In this document: positions 34,595-42,961 of the stretch, piece after piece
How positions within the stretch are numbered: the stretch's first letter is position 1
Layout: every line of letters begins with the position of its first letter
NCBI GenBank assembly: GCA_958435945.1
Contig: CAUBIC010000005.1
Coordinates: 1 to 64,000 of the forward strand
Length of the DNA: 64,000 nt
DNA from: an uncultured Collinsella sp.
GTDB taxonomy: Bacteria; Actinomycetota; Coriobacteriia; Coriobacteriales; Coriobacteriaceae
Direction: 5' to 3'
Notes under the pieces: generated by a model
Database searches by the model: none
Seen by the model: only the letters and a program-made list of their open reading frames with translations
Told to the model about the DNA's origin: nothing
Program-made: the position numbers and the translations under genes

Positions 34595-34774
34595 GAGTGT
34601 CCCCCTTGGTTCGGGCGCGGCGCGACGGCGCCATAGTGCGACTAAGTGTAGCGCAGAGGGCGTTGCGAGCGGAGGCGAGCGGTACGAAGCGCAAATTGTT
34701 GCGGAAAGGTTACGGAAATGGGAGGCAAATCGCGGCGGTAGCGGCACAGTATCTGCCATCTAGTTGCTACCATT
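34595..34774. other. Intergenic DNA upstream of the kinase
   Basis: No gene seen. It should hold the promoter of the pyridoxal-kinase-like gene, but I find no confident -35/-10 pair. Confidence 0.3.
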
Positions 34775-34930
34775 CCAAAACTATGCCGGATTACTACGAT
34801 AAACCGCCAGTCTCCAACCACAACGAATTGCACTCCAGCAAAACCGCAGGTAGACAGCTTGTGATTTTCCGAAAAACAATGCCGAGGTCTGATATTTCGA
34901 ATTCATCGTAGTAATCCGGCATAGTTTTGG
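34775..34930. repeat. Foldback element with AAAACCGCAGGTAGAC core, copy 1
   Basis: A 26-bp perfect inverted repeat (34775-34800 and 34905-34930; CCAAAACTATGCCGG / CCGGCATAGTTTTGG at the ends) encloses about 104 bases. The core contains AAAACCGCAGGTAGAC and then a GATTTTC.GAAAA segment. A second element at 45498-45657 shares the core and the same layout but has quite different arms. Confidence 0.75.
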
Positions 34931-34969
34931 ACAAAGCAACTTCGAAAGGGTGTCACCGCAGCCCAAAAT

Positions 34970-35187
34970 GATTCGTTTTCCTCCGTCCCCCACGGATCAC
35001 TCAAATGCCAACCGAGGCAGCGCTGCAGATTGAGGACGGACAGCGAAAGCGTTCCTAGGCGAGCAAGGTGGCGTGAAAGAGGAGGGCATAGGCCTTGTGG
35101 CCATGCCCGACGATTGAACGCCAGATTGCCGCTTAGGAACGTTTGCAGCGTCGAGCGGTTACGGCGTTTGGTAAAACGCCGTAACTT
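34970..35187. repeat. Composite structured repeat, copy D
   Basis: Full copy. It begins with the short foldback GATTCGTTTTCCTCCGTCCCC...GGATC (34970-34998) instead of the 28-base half palindrome. The long stem is CGTTCCTAGGCG (35050-35061) with CGCTTAGGAACG (35130-35141), paired except for G-T wobble. The inner hairpin GGGCATAGGCC / GGCCATGCCC and the last hairpin GTTACGGCGTTT / AAACGCCGTAAC (35158-35185) are kept. Unlike the other copies it does not abut a stop codon; it lies just upstream of the marR promoter. Confidence 0.8.
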
Positions 35188-35202
35188 AATAAGTTTGGTA
35201 CC

Positions 35203-35265
35203 TTGACATTGATTTCTCATGCTCCTAGATTAGTTAGGCACAAAACAATCCCTCTACCTAACTAA
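35203..35265 (+). promoter_or_regulatory. marR-exporter promoter with inverted-repeat operator
   Basis: TTGACA (35203-35208) and TAGATT (35226-35231) are separated by 17 bases, a strong promoter. TTAGTTAGG (35230-35238) and CCTAACTAA (35257-35265) form a 9-bp inverted repeat with an 18-base gap over the transcript start. This placement fits autorepression by the MarR protein encoded next. Confidence 0.75.
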
Positions 35266-35286
35266 AGAAAGGAGCGAAGCTTAGAT

Positions 35287-35790
35287 ATGTGTGTTGAACC
35301 ACTCGTCCTTCCGCATGAGCCCGGCGGTGACCCGTCGCAACCGGTAGACATACCCGAAGCGGTCAGCGCCGAGGACAAACTCGCCAAGCGCATCCTGAGC
35401 GGCTTGGGATTTTGCGGCCATTACATGCACTTTCATGGCGGAGGCGTGTCCGGCAAGGCGCCCATCGTCTGCCTGCTCGCTAAGCAGCCCACCGGCGAGC
35501 TTTCCCAACAGGAACTCGGCATGCACTTCGACCTCAAGCCGGGGTCCCTTTCCGAGATCCTATCCAAGCTCGAAATGGGCGGCATCATCGAACGCAGTCG
35601 CAATCCCAAAGACCGCCGGCAACTCACCATACGCCTAACCGAAGCGGGATGGGAAAAGGCCCGCGTTGAGCAGGCCGCCCGCATTCGCTTTAGAGAGCAG
35701 GCCTTTAGCGCGCTCACCCACGACGAGCGCGAGGACCTCGCCGAAATGCTCGAGAAAATCCGTGTAACCTGGGAGGAACTGGATGATTAA
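35287..35790 (+). CDS. MarR-family transcriptional regulator
   Basis: Winged-helix regulator of 167 residues. The DNA-binding part is LSQQELGMHFDLKPGSLSEILSKLEMGGIIERSRNPKDRRQLTIRLTEAG (about residues 74-125), with the wing motif DRRQ. An N-terminal segment of about 35 residues precedes the usual dimerisation helix. AAAGGAG lies 12 bases upstream of the ATG, rather far. Its stop codon overlaps the start of the first exporter gene (ATGATTAA), so regulator and transporter form one operon. It likely controls the exporter in response to a toxic ligand. Confidence 0.9.
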   Translation: MCVEPLVLPHEPGGDPSQPVDIPEAVSAEDKLAKRILSGLGFCGHYMHFHGGGVSGKAPIVCLLAKQPTGELSQQELGMHFDLKPGSLSEILSKLEMGGIIERSRNPKDRRQLTIRLTEAGWEKARVEQAARIRFREQAFSALTHDEREDLAEMLEKIRVTWEELDD

Positions 35791-37597
35791 AACCCTCATG
35801 GGCAGCATCCGTGACTATATGAAAGCCACCGTTGCCACGCCATTGCTCGTGCTTGGCGAGGTGCTCTGCGAGATGCTGATTCCATTTATCACCGCCAACC
35901 TGATCGACGCCATCAAAGACGGCGCCACCGTAGCCGAGATGCTTCCCACCGCGGGCTTTTTGGTGCTCATCGCGCTGACGTCGCTTGCTTTTGGCGCCGC
36001 TGCCGGCGTCACCTGCAGCCATGCGAGCTGCGGCTTCGCCAAGAACCTGCGTCACGACCTGTTCTACAAGATCCAGACGTTCAGCTTTGCCAACATCGAT
36101 GAGTTCTCGAGCTCCTCGCTCGTCACGCGCCTGACCACCGACATCAACAACGTGCAGCAGGCCTTTATGATGATCATCCGTATCGCCGTGCGCGCGCCGC
36201 TGGTATTGATCTTCGCCTTTACTATGGCGTTTATCATGGGCGGCAGCGTCGCCATGGTCTACCTGGTCATCATTCCGCTGCTGGGCTTTGGGCTGTTCTT
36301 TATCATCTTTAAGGTGCGCCCCATCTTCTCGCGTGTGTTCCACAAGTACGACGCCCTTAACGAGTCCGTCGAGGAAAACGTCACCGGCATGCGCGTGGTC
36401 AAGAGCTACGTGCGCGAAGACTTTGAGAAGGAGAAGTTCGCGACCGCCGCGCGCGACGTCCAGATGGACTTCACCCGCGCCGAGAAGCTGCTCGCCTTTA
36501 ACAACCCCATGATGAACATCTGTGTCAACGGCGCGTTTGTCGTCATCATCTACCTGGGCTCCAAGCTCATTATCACGAGTCAGGGCACGCTGTTCGACGT
36601 GGGCCAGCTCTCCTCGATCTTTACCTATGGCTTCCAGATCCTTATGAGCCTGATGCAGCTGTCGATGATCTTTGTCATGGTGACCATGGCCGACGAATCG
36701 GCGCACCGCATTACCGAGGTGCTGGCCGCCGAGCCCACGATCGCCGATCCCGCCGAGCCCGTGCTCGAGGTGGCCGACGGCTCCATCGACTTTGACCACG
36801 TGAGCTTTAAGTATTCTGCGCATGCGAAGCGCCAGGCGCTCGACGATATCGACCTGCACATTAAGAGCGGCGAGACCATCGGCATCATCGGCGGCACCGG
36901 CTCGGCCAAGTCCACGCTTGTAAACCTCATCGCCCGCCTGTACGACGCCACCGAGGGCACCGTGCGCGTGGGCGGCGTGGATGTGCGCGACTACGACTTG
37001 GACGCCCTGCGCCACCAGGTGGCCATGGTGCTGCAGAAAAACGTGCTGTTTAGCGGCACCATTGCCGAGAACCTGCGCTGGGGCGACCCGAACGCCACCG
37101 ACGAGGAGGTCCGCGAGGCGGCACATCTGGCCTGCGCCGATGAGTTTGTCGATGGCTTCCCCAAGGGCTATGACACCTGGATCGAGCAGGGCGGCTCCAA
37201 TGTCTCGGGCGGTCAGAAGCAGCGCCTGTGCATTGCGCGTGCCCTGCTGCGTCGCCCCAAGATCTTGATCCTGGACGACTCCACCAGCGCCGTCGACACC
37301 AAGACCGACGCCAAGATCCGCGCAGGACTGGCAAGCTATCTGCCCAACACGACCAAGCTCATCATCGCCCAGCGCATCAGCTCCGTGCAGGACGCAGACC
37401 GCATCATCGTCATGGAGGGCGGCCGTATCGCCCAGATCGGCAACCACGACGAGCTGCTCAAGACGAGCGAGATCTACCGCGAGACCTTCACCTCGCAAAA
37501 CAAGATGTCTGCCGAAGGCGAAGAGGCCGTCGAAGCCGGCACCGAGGTATCCGTAACGCAAGCTCAGACCCAGGAAGGAGGCGAGGCACATGAGTAA
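35783..37597 (+). CDS. ABC exporter half-transporter, subunit 1 (degenerate catalytic site)
   Basis: Type IV (exporter-type) half-transporter, 604 residues: six-helix membrane domain (residues about 15-300), then ATPase domain. Walker A reads GGTGSAKST (Ala in place of the usual Gly before Lys), the signature is VSGGQKQR, and the Walker B end is LILDDSTSAVD, with Asp where the catalytic Glu normally stands. The H-loop position reads IIAQRISSV, with Gln instead of His. So its own catalytic site is non-canonical, as in known heterodimeric exporters such as BmrC-type subunits. It pairs with the next gene, which overlaps it by 8 bases. Confidence 0.93.
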   Translation: MIKTLMGSIRDYMKATVATPLLVLGEVLCEMLIPFITANLIDAIKDGATVAEMLPTAGFLVLIALTSLAFGAAAGVTCSHASCGFAKNLRHDLFYKIQTFSFANIDEFSSSSLVTRLTTDINNVQQAFMMIIRIAVRAPLVLIFAFTMAFIMGGSVAMVYLVIIPLLGFGLFFIIFKVRPIFSRVFHKYDALNESVEENVTGMRVVKSYVREDFEKEKFATAARDVQMDFTRAEKLLAFNNPMMNICVNGAFVVIIYLGSKLIITSQGTLFDVGQLSSIFTYGFQILMSLMQLSMIFVMVTMADESAHRITEVLAAEPTIADPAEPVLEVADGSIDFDHVSFKYSAHAKRQALDDIDLHIKSGETIGIIGGTGSAKSTLVNLIARLYDATEGTVRVGGVDVRDYDLDALRHQVAMVLQKNVLFSGTIAENLRWGDPNATDEEVREAAHLACADEFVDGFPKGYDTWIEQGGSNVSGGQKQRLCIARALLRRPKILILDDSTSAVDTKTDAKIRAGLASYLPNTTKLIIAQRISSVQDADRIIVMEGGRIAQIGNHDELLKTSEIYRETFTSQNKMSAEGEEAVEAGTEVSVTQAQTQEGGEAHE

Positions 37598-39509
37598 GGC
37601 AACGACCGCCGAGCGCGCGCTCAACCGCAAGGGCGGCACCATGTCGCGCCTCATCAAGACGCTCTTTGGCTTCTACCCCGTGCTTTTGCCCCTCGTCGTC
37701 GTCGGCGTGGTACTCTGTGCCATCATCAACTCCATCGGCGCGACCTTCCTTCAGAGCGCTCTGCAGATTATTAGCGAATCGTGGCAGTCGGGCGATTGGG
37801 AAGCCGCGCAGCCCAAGATCGCACAGCTCGTGACCACCCTCGCCTGCATCTACGGCGTCGGCATCCTGTCCTCGCTGTTCTGGAACCGCGCCATGGCCAT
37901 CGTCACGCAGGGCTCGCTCGAGAAGCTGCGCGAGAAGATGTTCAACCGCATGCAGGACCTGCCGATCCGCTACTTCGACACGCACCAGCGCGGCGACATC
38001 ATGAGCCACTACACCAACGACATCGACACGCTGCGCCAGATGATCAGCCAGTCGCTGCCCAACCTGCTCATGACGGTCATCGTCATCGCCACGGTGTTCT
38101 TTATCATGCTGTACTACAGCGTGTGGATGTGCCTGGTCATTGTGGCCGGCGTCGCCTTTATGACCTTTATGACCAAGCTGCTCGGCTCCAACTCCGCGCG
38201 CTTCTTTATTGCGCAGCAGACCGAGCTCGGCGTGGTCGAGGGCCATATCGAGGAAGTCATGAACGGCCAGAAGGTCGTCAAGGCATTCTGCCACGAGTCT
38301 GCCGCCGAGGCCGATTTTGACGAGCGCAACGAAAAGCTCTTCGGGGTCTCGCAGAAGGCCAACATGTACGCCAACATCCTCATGCCTATCCTTATGAACC
38401 TGGGCAACCTGCTCTACGTGCTGGTGGCCCTTGCCGGCGGCATTTTCCTGGCACTGGGCGTGCCCAACCTGAGCATCTCGGGCATGACGCTGTCCATCGC
38501 CGTCGTGGTGCCGTTCCTCAATATGACCAAGCAGTTCTGCGGACAGATCGGTCAGATCTCGCAGCAGATCAACGCCGTGGTCATGGGCCTCGCCGGCGCC
38601 GACCGCATCTTTGAGCTTATCGACGAGAAGCCCGAGGCCGACGAAGGCTATGTGACGCTCGTCAACGCGCAGGTGAACCCCGACACCTGGGAGTTCGAGG
38701 AGGCCGACCACCACACCGGCATGTGGGCGTGGAAACATCCGCACCGCGCAACCGGCGAGATCGAGTACGTGCCGCTGCGCGGCGACCTGGTCATGGACAA
38801 CGTGGACTTTGGCTACACGCCCGACCACGAGGTGCTGCACGGCGTGTCCGTGTTTGCCAAGCCGGGCCAGAAGGTCGCGTTTGTCGGCGCCACCGGTGCC
38901 GGCAAGACGACCATCACCAACCTTATCAACCGCTTCTATGACATCGCCGATGGCAAGATCCGCTACGACGGCATCAACGTCAACAAGATCCGCAAGGCCG
39001 ATCTGCGCCGCTCGCTGGGCGTGGTGCTGCAGGACGTGAACCTGTTCACCGGCACCGTGATGGACAACATCCGCTACGGCAACCTGGACGCTACCGACGA
39101 GGAGTGCATCGCGGCGGCCAAGCTCGCGGGCGCGGACGACTTTATCACCCGCCTGCCCGACGGCTACGACACCATGCTCACCGGCAACGGCGCGCAGCTG
39201 TCGCAGGGCCAACGTCAGCTGATTTCGATTGCACGCGCCGCCGTCGCCGATCCGCCGGCGATGATCCTGGACGAGGCCACGAGCTCCATCGACACCCGCA
39301 CCGAGGCTATCGTGCAAGCCGGCATGGACAAGCTCATGGAAGGCCGCACGACGTTTGTCATCGCGCACCGTCTGTCCACCGTGCGTAACTCCGACGCGAT
39401 CATCTGCCTGGACCACGGCCGCATCATCGAGCGCGGCAACCACGACGAGCTGATCGCCAAGCGCGGGTATTACTACCAGCTCTATACCGGAGCGTTTGAG
39501 CTGGAGTAG
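37590..39509 (+). CDS. ABC exporter half-transporter, subunit 2 (canonical site)
   Basis: Partner half-transporter, 639 residues. Six membrane helices are followed by an ATPase domain with Walker A GATGAGKTT, signature LSQGQRQL, Walker B MILDEATSSID with the catalytic Glu, and the H-loop His in VIAHRLSTV. A loop of about 50 residues before the ATPase domain (VNAQVNPDTWEFEEADHHTGMWAWKHPHRATGE) is longer than usual. With subunit 1 it should form a heterodimer exporting drugs or lipids; the substrate is unknown. Structured repeat copy E begins at its stop codon and a terminator follows. Confidence 0.94.
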   Translation: MSKATTAERALNRKGGTMSRLIKTLFGFYPVLLPLVVVGVVLCAIINSIGATFLQSALQIISESWQSGDWEAAQPKIAQLVTTLACIYGVGILSSLFWNRAMAIVTQGSLEKLREKMFNRMQDLPIRYFDTHQRGDIMSHYTNDIDTLRQMISQSLPNLLMTVIVIATVFFIMLYYSVWMCLVIVAGVAFMTFMTKLLGSNSARFFIAQQTELGVVEGHIEEVMNGQKVVKAFCHESAAEADFDERNEKLFGVSQKANMYANILMPILMNLGNLLYVLVALAGGIFLALGVPNLSISGMTLSIAVVVPFLNMTKQFCGQIGQISQQINAVVMGLAGADRIFELIDEKPEADEGYVTLVNAQVNPDTWEFEEADHHTGMWAWKHPHRATGEIEYVPLRGDLVMDNVDFGYTPDHEVLHGVSVFAKPGQKVAFVGATGAGKTTITNLINRFYDIADGKIRYDGINVNKIRKADLRRSLGVVLQDVNLFTGTVMDNIRYGNLDATDEECIAAAKLAGADDFITRLPDGYDTMLTGNGAQLSQGQRQLISIARAAVADPPAMILDEATSSIDTRTEAIVQAGMDKLMEGRTTFVIAHRLSTVRNSDAIICLDHGRIIERGNHDELIAKRGYYYQLYTGAFELE

Positions 39510-39602
39510 TTCGGCTCGCCGAGATGACCGATTTGCCGCTCATTCGTCGGGCATGACCCTAAGGTCAATGCCCTCCTCTTTCGGGGCAAATCGACTCATC
39601 TC
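39507..39602. repeat. Structured repeat, copy E (reverse orientation, shortened)
   Basis: Core of the composite repeat on the opposite strand from copies A-D. A long stem, GAGATGA (39521-39527) with TCATCTC (39596-39602) and CGATTTGCC (39529-39537) with GGCAAATCG (39585-39593), surrounds the hairpin GGGCATGACC / GGTCAATGCCC (39549-39573) and the conserved internal-loop bases GAAAGAGGA (minus strand). It starts at the stop codon of exporter subunit 2, so relative to its gene it has the same orientation as copies A, B and C. The end hairpin is missing. Confidence 0.75.
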
Positions 39603-39634
39603 AACGACCCAAACACAATGCACCGCAACGAATA

Positions 39635-39671
39635 AAGCCTCCGCAGCACGCATGAGCTGCGGAGGCTTTTC
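39635..39671 (+). terminator. Terminator of the exporter operon
   Basis: A 13-bp stem, AAGCCTCCGCAGC (39635-39647) with GCTGCGGAGGCTT (39656-39668), is followed by T residues. It is symmetric enough to serve the converging GGDEF gene as well. Confidence 0.85.
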
Positions 39672-39690
39672 TATGCCCTCCGTTACAAGC

Positions 39691-40782
39691 TTACCGTTCC
39701 TCGCGTTGCAGCCCGGCCGCCTCGGCTGTCTTTATGCGGTTCTTGTCGATGTACATGTTTTTGTCGGCCTGGGAAAAGAGCTCGCGCATCGTAGGCGGTT
39801 CATCAAAATCACTGGAAACCGCGTAGCCCACCGCATAGCTGATAGGCATGTCGGAGTGAGCTTCGGAATACTCGTTCACGTTCGCACGAACCCGAGCGAG
39901 ACAGGACTCCACGGCAGCTCGATCGGCATCCCGCAGCACCGCGATAAACTCATCGCCGCCGTCGCGGCCCACAAAGCAGGTCTCTGACGCCACGCGCCCC
40001 AGCTGCTGGGCAAAAGAACGGATGTATTCGTCGCCCTTCTCGTGGCCAAAGCTGTTATTGACCGTATGCAGATTGTTAAGATCGAAGACGCACAGCGCAA
40101 CGGGCGCTTCAGCGGAGACAGGCTGCTCCTGCCCCAAGATCTCCTCGCACTTGTTCTTGTTGGGCAGTCCCGTGGCTTTGTCGAGATAGACTTTGCTCTG
40201 CAGCTCGCGATTGAGTGCGGCAGTGTGCACCGCGCGAACAAGTTCGACCGCAAAGGTCGCCACCAAGCCCACGATGTCGATGATCACCAAGCCCTCGAGA
40301 TAGTTGAGCGCCGATGCCTTCTCCTGAGAGTAGTCCTCTGCGAGTCGTGTAGCATCGTCGCAAATGCCAAAGAACTCCTCGCTCATGGAGATGATGTCGG
40401 TGTTCTCGTAGCCAACTTCCCGCACGCGGATGATCTCGGCGCAAAGCTCATCAAAATAATTTGCAAGCTCGGTCATCTTTGCCTGATACTCGTCGTCGTC
40501 GAGACGGACGAGGTTGAGGTCGTCGCTTCCGTAACGCAAACCGTTGATGTATGAATCCACGGCCTTGAGCAGGTCGTCTTGAGGCTGGCCTGCATCCTCG
40601 AGCTTAACGATTCGTTGCGTGGTGCCGCGCACCAGACCGGCGTAGTTGACCACGCGCGCCGTGCCCTGGATATCGGAGACGAGCAGCATAACATTGATGA
40701 AGAAGAAGATGAGAACTGCCGTGAGCACCATCATGAGCAGGCGCACCGACCGGCTGGCCTTCTTGGTGACAGAAGTATTCAC
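39691..40782 (-). CDS. Membrane-bound GGDEF protein (diguanylate cyclase)
   Basis: Predicted c-di-GMP synthase, 363 residues. A first membrane helix (LLMMVLTAVLIFFFINVMLLV, about residues 14-34), an extracytoplasmic helical sensor region of about 130 residues (PilJ/nitrate-sensor-like, GTTQRIVKLEDAG), a second helix (LEGLVIIDIVGLVATFAV) and a C-terminal GGDEF domain with intact GRDGGDEF. No RxxD inhibitory site stands five residues ahead of it. The GTG at 40782 has GGGGGAG 7-8 bases upstream. The ligand sensed is unknown. The gene stands alone. Confidence 0.9.
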   Translation of the reverse strand: MNTSVTKKASRSVRLLMMVLTAVLIFFFINVMLLVSDIQGTARVVNYAGLVRGTTQRIVKLEDAGQPQDDLLKAVDSYINGLRYGSDDLNLVRLDDDEYQAKMTELANYFDELCAEIIRVREVGYENTDIISMSEEFFGICDDATRLAEDYSQEKASALNYLEGLVIIDIVGLVATFAVELVRAVHTAALNRELQSKVYLDKATGLPNKNKCEEILGQEQPVSAEAPVALCVFDLNNLHTVNNSFGHEKGDEYIRSFAQQLGRVASETCFVGRDGGDEFIAVLRDADRAAVESCLARVRANVNEYSEAHSDMPISYAVGYAVSSDFDEPPTMRELFSQADKNMYIDKNRIKTAEAAGLQREER

Positions 40783-40902
40783 AAGTTCACTCCCCCAAAT
40801 GACAAAAGTGCAGGTAGCACGCAGTGTGCTGAAATTCACGTGAGGTCAACTCTACCAGATGATTTTTCTAGGACGGGGATTAAAGAATCATCGACACGAT
40901 AG

Positions 40903-41781
40903 CTATTTGAGAAGTTGTGCCATGGCGTTGACGAATTTCTGGACTTGGAGGGTTGGCTCGAGCGGATAGTGCAAAAAGACCGGCACCTCTCGCCCGCACA
41001 GGAACGGCACGCCCACAAAGGCCGGGTGCACGCCCGACCATGCGCCGCAGGTAAGCACCGCATCGCCCTTTTCCTCCGCCTCGTTAAAGAGCGCAAAGTC
41101 GAAGCTATCCACATCGATCACGTCCACGCCGCCGTCGGCCAAAAGGTCGATGCGCAGGCTGTCCATGGCGTCGTTGCCGTGGCGCAGTACGCGCAGACGC
41201 ATACCCTCCAAGTCGGCGACCGTAATGCGATTCTTGCGCGTCAACGGGCTCGTGCGCGGCAGGTCGATATAAAACGGCACGTTGACAATGCGGAGCTTTT
41301 GACAGGTGTCGCCCCAGCGCGGGGTCGAAAAACTCGACTGCACCACATCGACCTCGCGGCCCAAGCTGCGCATGACTGTCTCGCGCTCGTCGTAGAGGTC
41401 GCTTACCGGCACGATCTCAAATCGCAGCGACGGCTCCAGATCGTGGATGCCCGTCCACATCGACAGCGTTTGGCGCCCCGGACACATCATCGACACGCCC
41501 AGGCGCACGGCACCGCCATCGCCCGCCGCGCGCCGGGCACGGCGCAGCGCGTCCTCGGACTGCCGCATGATCGAGCGCGCATCGTCCACCAGCAGTGCGC
41601 CGGCCGGCGTCACCTTGACGCCCGAGTGCGAGCGTTCGAACAGCGTGATGCCGAACTCGGCCTCGAAGCCCGACACCTGCTTGACGAGCGCCGGAGTCGA
41701 CACGCGCAATTTTGCCGCCGCACGCGAGAAGCTTCCCAGCTCCGCGGCGGCCGATATGGCCTCAAGTCGTCGATCGTACAC
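40903..41781 (-). CDS. LysR-family transcriptional regulator
   Basis: LysR-type regulator, 292 residues. The N-terminal helix-turn-helix is RRLEAISAAAELGSFSRAAAKLRVSTPALVKQVSGFE; the C-terminal effector-binding domain is more diverged. I chose the GTG at 41781 with GGGAG 6 bases upstream; an ATG 11 codons earlier is possible. It is divergent from the SDR-MFS-Gfo/Idh operon, which it probably controls. The 230-base gap holds three ACCTGCG-type sites. Confidence 0.9.
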   Translation of the reverse strand: MYDRRLEAISAAAELGSFSRAAAKLRVSTPALVKQVSGFEAEFGITLFERSHSGVKVTPAGALLVDDARSIMRQSEDALRRARRAAGDGGAVRLGVSMMCPGRQTLSMWTGIHDLEPSLRFEIVPVSDLYDERETVMRSLGREVDVVQSSFSTPRWGDTCQKLRIVNVPFYIDLPRTSPLTRKNRITVADLEGMRLRVLRHGNDAMDSLRIDLLADGGVDVIDVDSFDFALFNEAEEKGDAVLTCGAWSGVHPAFVGVPFLCGREVPVFLHYPLEPTLQVQKFVNAMAQLLK

Positions 41782-41830
41782 GTCAATCTCCCGTTTTCGC
41801 GCCCGTGGCCGCATGGTGCCACAGGGGGTT

Positions 41831-41958
41831 GTTTTCGCAGGTCACGCGCTCAATTGAGAATAAACTGCATCGCACAGTGTAAACCTACGGTTAACGCCAT
41901 TCTAACAAATATGCAATTCACCTGCGCAAATGCAAAGCATACGATAACCTGCGAAAAC
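41831..41958. promoter_or_regulatory. Repeated ACCTGCGAAAAC sites in the LysR/SDR divergent gap
   Basis: GTTTTCGCAGGT at 41831-41842 is the exact inverse of ACCTGCGAAAAC at 41947-41958, and a near copy, ACCTGCGCAAAT, is at 41920-41931. The outer two are 104 bases apart. A small hairpin GTGGGTCG / CGACCCAC follows at about 41962-41989 in the leader. The sites are candidate LysR-type binding sites. Confidence 0.5.
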
Positions 41959-42014
41959 CACGTGGGTCGGTTAATGGAAACGACCCACAGGGAGGCACAA
42001 GAAGGGAAGTTCCT

Positions 42015-42896
42015 ATGAGCAACTGGCTTAAGCTTGAGGGCGATGTCTGCGCCGTGACTGGCGCGCTCGGCGGTATGGGCGTCGAGATTTGCCGCGAGTT
42101 CGCCCGCAATGGCGCCAACGTCGTCCTGCTCGATCTGGACGAGGAGAAGGTCAAGGCCGCTGCCGCCGACCTCGCTGCCGAGTTTGGCATCCACGCCGAG
42201 GGTTACAAGATGAACGCCACCGACGAGGCCGAGGTTCAGGCAGCCGTTGACGCCACCATCGCCGACTTCGGCCGCGTCGACGTTCTCGTCAACACCGCCG
42301 GCATCCTGCGCTTCGCAGCTATGGAAGACCTGCCGCTCTCCGACTGGAACGAGGTCATCAACGTCAACCTCACCGGCTACTTCATCACCTCGCAGCGCTT
42401 TGGTCGCGAGATGATCAAGGCCGGCCAGGGCCGCCTGGTGCACATCTCGACCGTCGCCAGCCACTCCCCCGAGACGTTCTCGGGCGTGTACAGCTCTACC
42501 AAGGCCGGCGTCAACATGATGTCCAAGATGCTCGCCGCCGAGTGGGGCCCCTACGGCGTGCGCTCCAACTGCGTCGAGCCCTGCTTCGTCAAGACCCCGA
42601 TGTCGGCCAATTTCTACGCCGACCCCGAGGTCGAGAAGAGCCGCAGCCGCCTGATCGCCACGCGTCGCATCGGCGAGGTCAACGATATCGCCAACGCCGT
42701 CATGTTCCTGGCGTCCAAGCGCTCGGACTTTACCACCGGCGACGCCATCAAGGTCGACGGCGGCTTCTCCAACATGATGGGCGACCTCACCGCCAAGCCC
42801 GGCGGCCGTCGCGCCTATGCCGACAACTACCTTAAGAACAAGGGTGTCGAGCTTTGGTCCGATGAGTCCGGCGTCGCCAAGCCGACTGACCAGTAA
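42015..42896 (+). CDS. Short-chain dehydrogenase/reductase
   Basis: NAD(P)-dependent classical SDR, 293 residues. The cofactor loop is TGALGGMG, the Asp after beta-2 (LLDLDEEK) suggests NAD preference, NTAG replaces NNAG, and the catalytic Ser-Tyr-Lys set is visible (HISTVAS, YSSTK). The C-terminus is about 30 residues longer than a minimal SDR. GGGAAG lies upstream of the ATG. It leads an operon with an OFA-type MFS and a Gfo/Idh dehydrogenase, which suggests uptake and oxidation of a sugar acid, polyol or similar compound. It does not resemble the known 7-beta-hydroxysteroid dehydrogenase of Collinsella. Confidence 0.92.
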   Translation: MSNWLKLEGDVCAVTGALGGMGVEICREFARNGANVVLLDLDEEKVKAAAADLAAEFGIHAEGYKMNATDEAEVQAAVDATIADFGRVDVLVNTAGILRFAAMEDLPLSDWNEVINVNLTGYFITSQRFGREMIKAGQGRLVHISTVASHSPETFSGVYSSTKAGVNMMSKMLAAEWGPYGVRSNCVEPCFVKTPMSANFYADPEVEKSRSRLIATRRIGEVNDIANAVMFLASKRSDFTTGDAIKVDGGFSNMMGDLTAKPGGRRAYADNYLKNKGVELWSDESGVAKPTDQ

Positions 42897-42961
42897 ACCA
42901 ACCCAACAGGGAGGCCCGCGGATACGCCCGCTCCTCCCCCGCATCGATTAGAAAGAGTCCA

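Noticed and set aside
35714..39443. Long antisense frames over the ABC exporter genes
   Set aside because: They are shadows of two strongly supported transporter genes.
42015..42896. 7-beta-hydroxysteroid dehydrogenase
   Set aside because: The SDR differs from the known Collinsella enzyme in N-terminal cofactor loop and overall sequence, and it sits in a transporter/Gfo-Idh operon.
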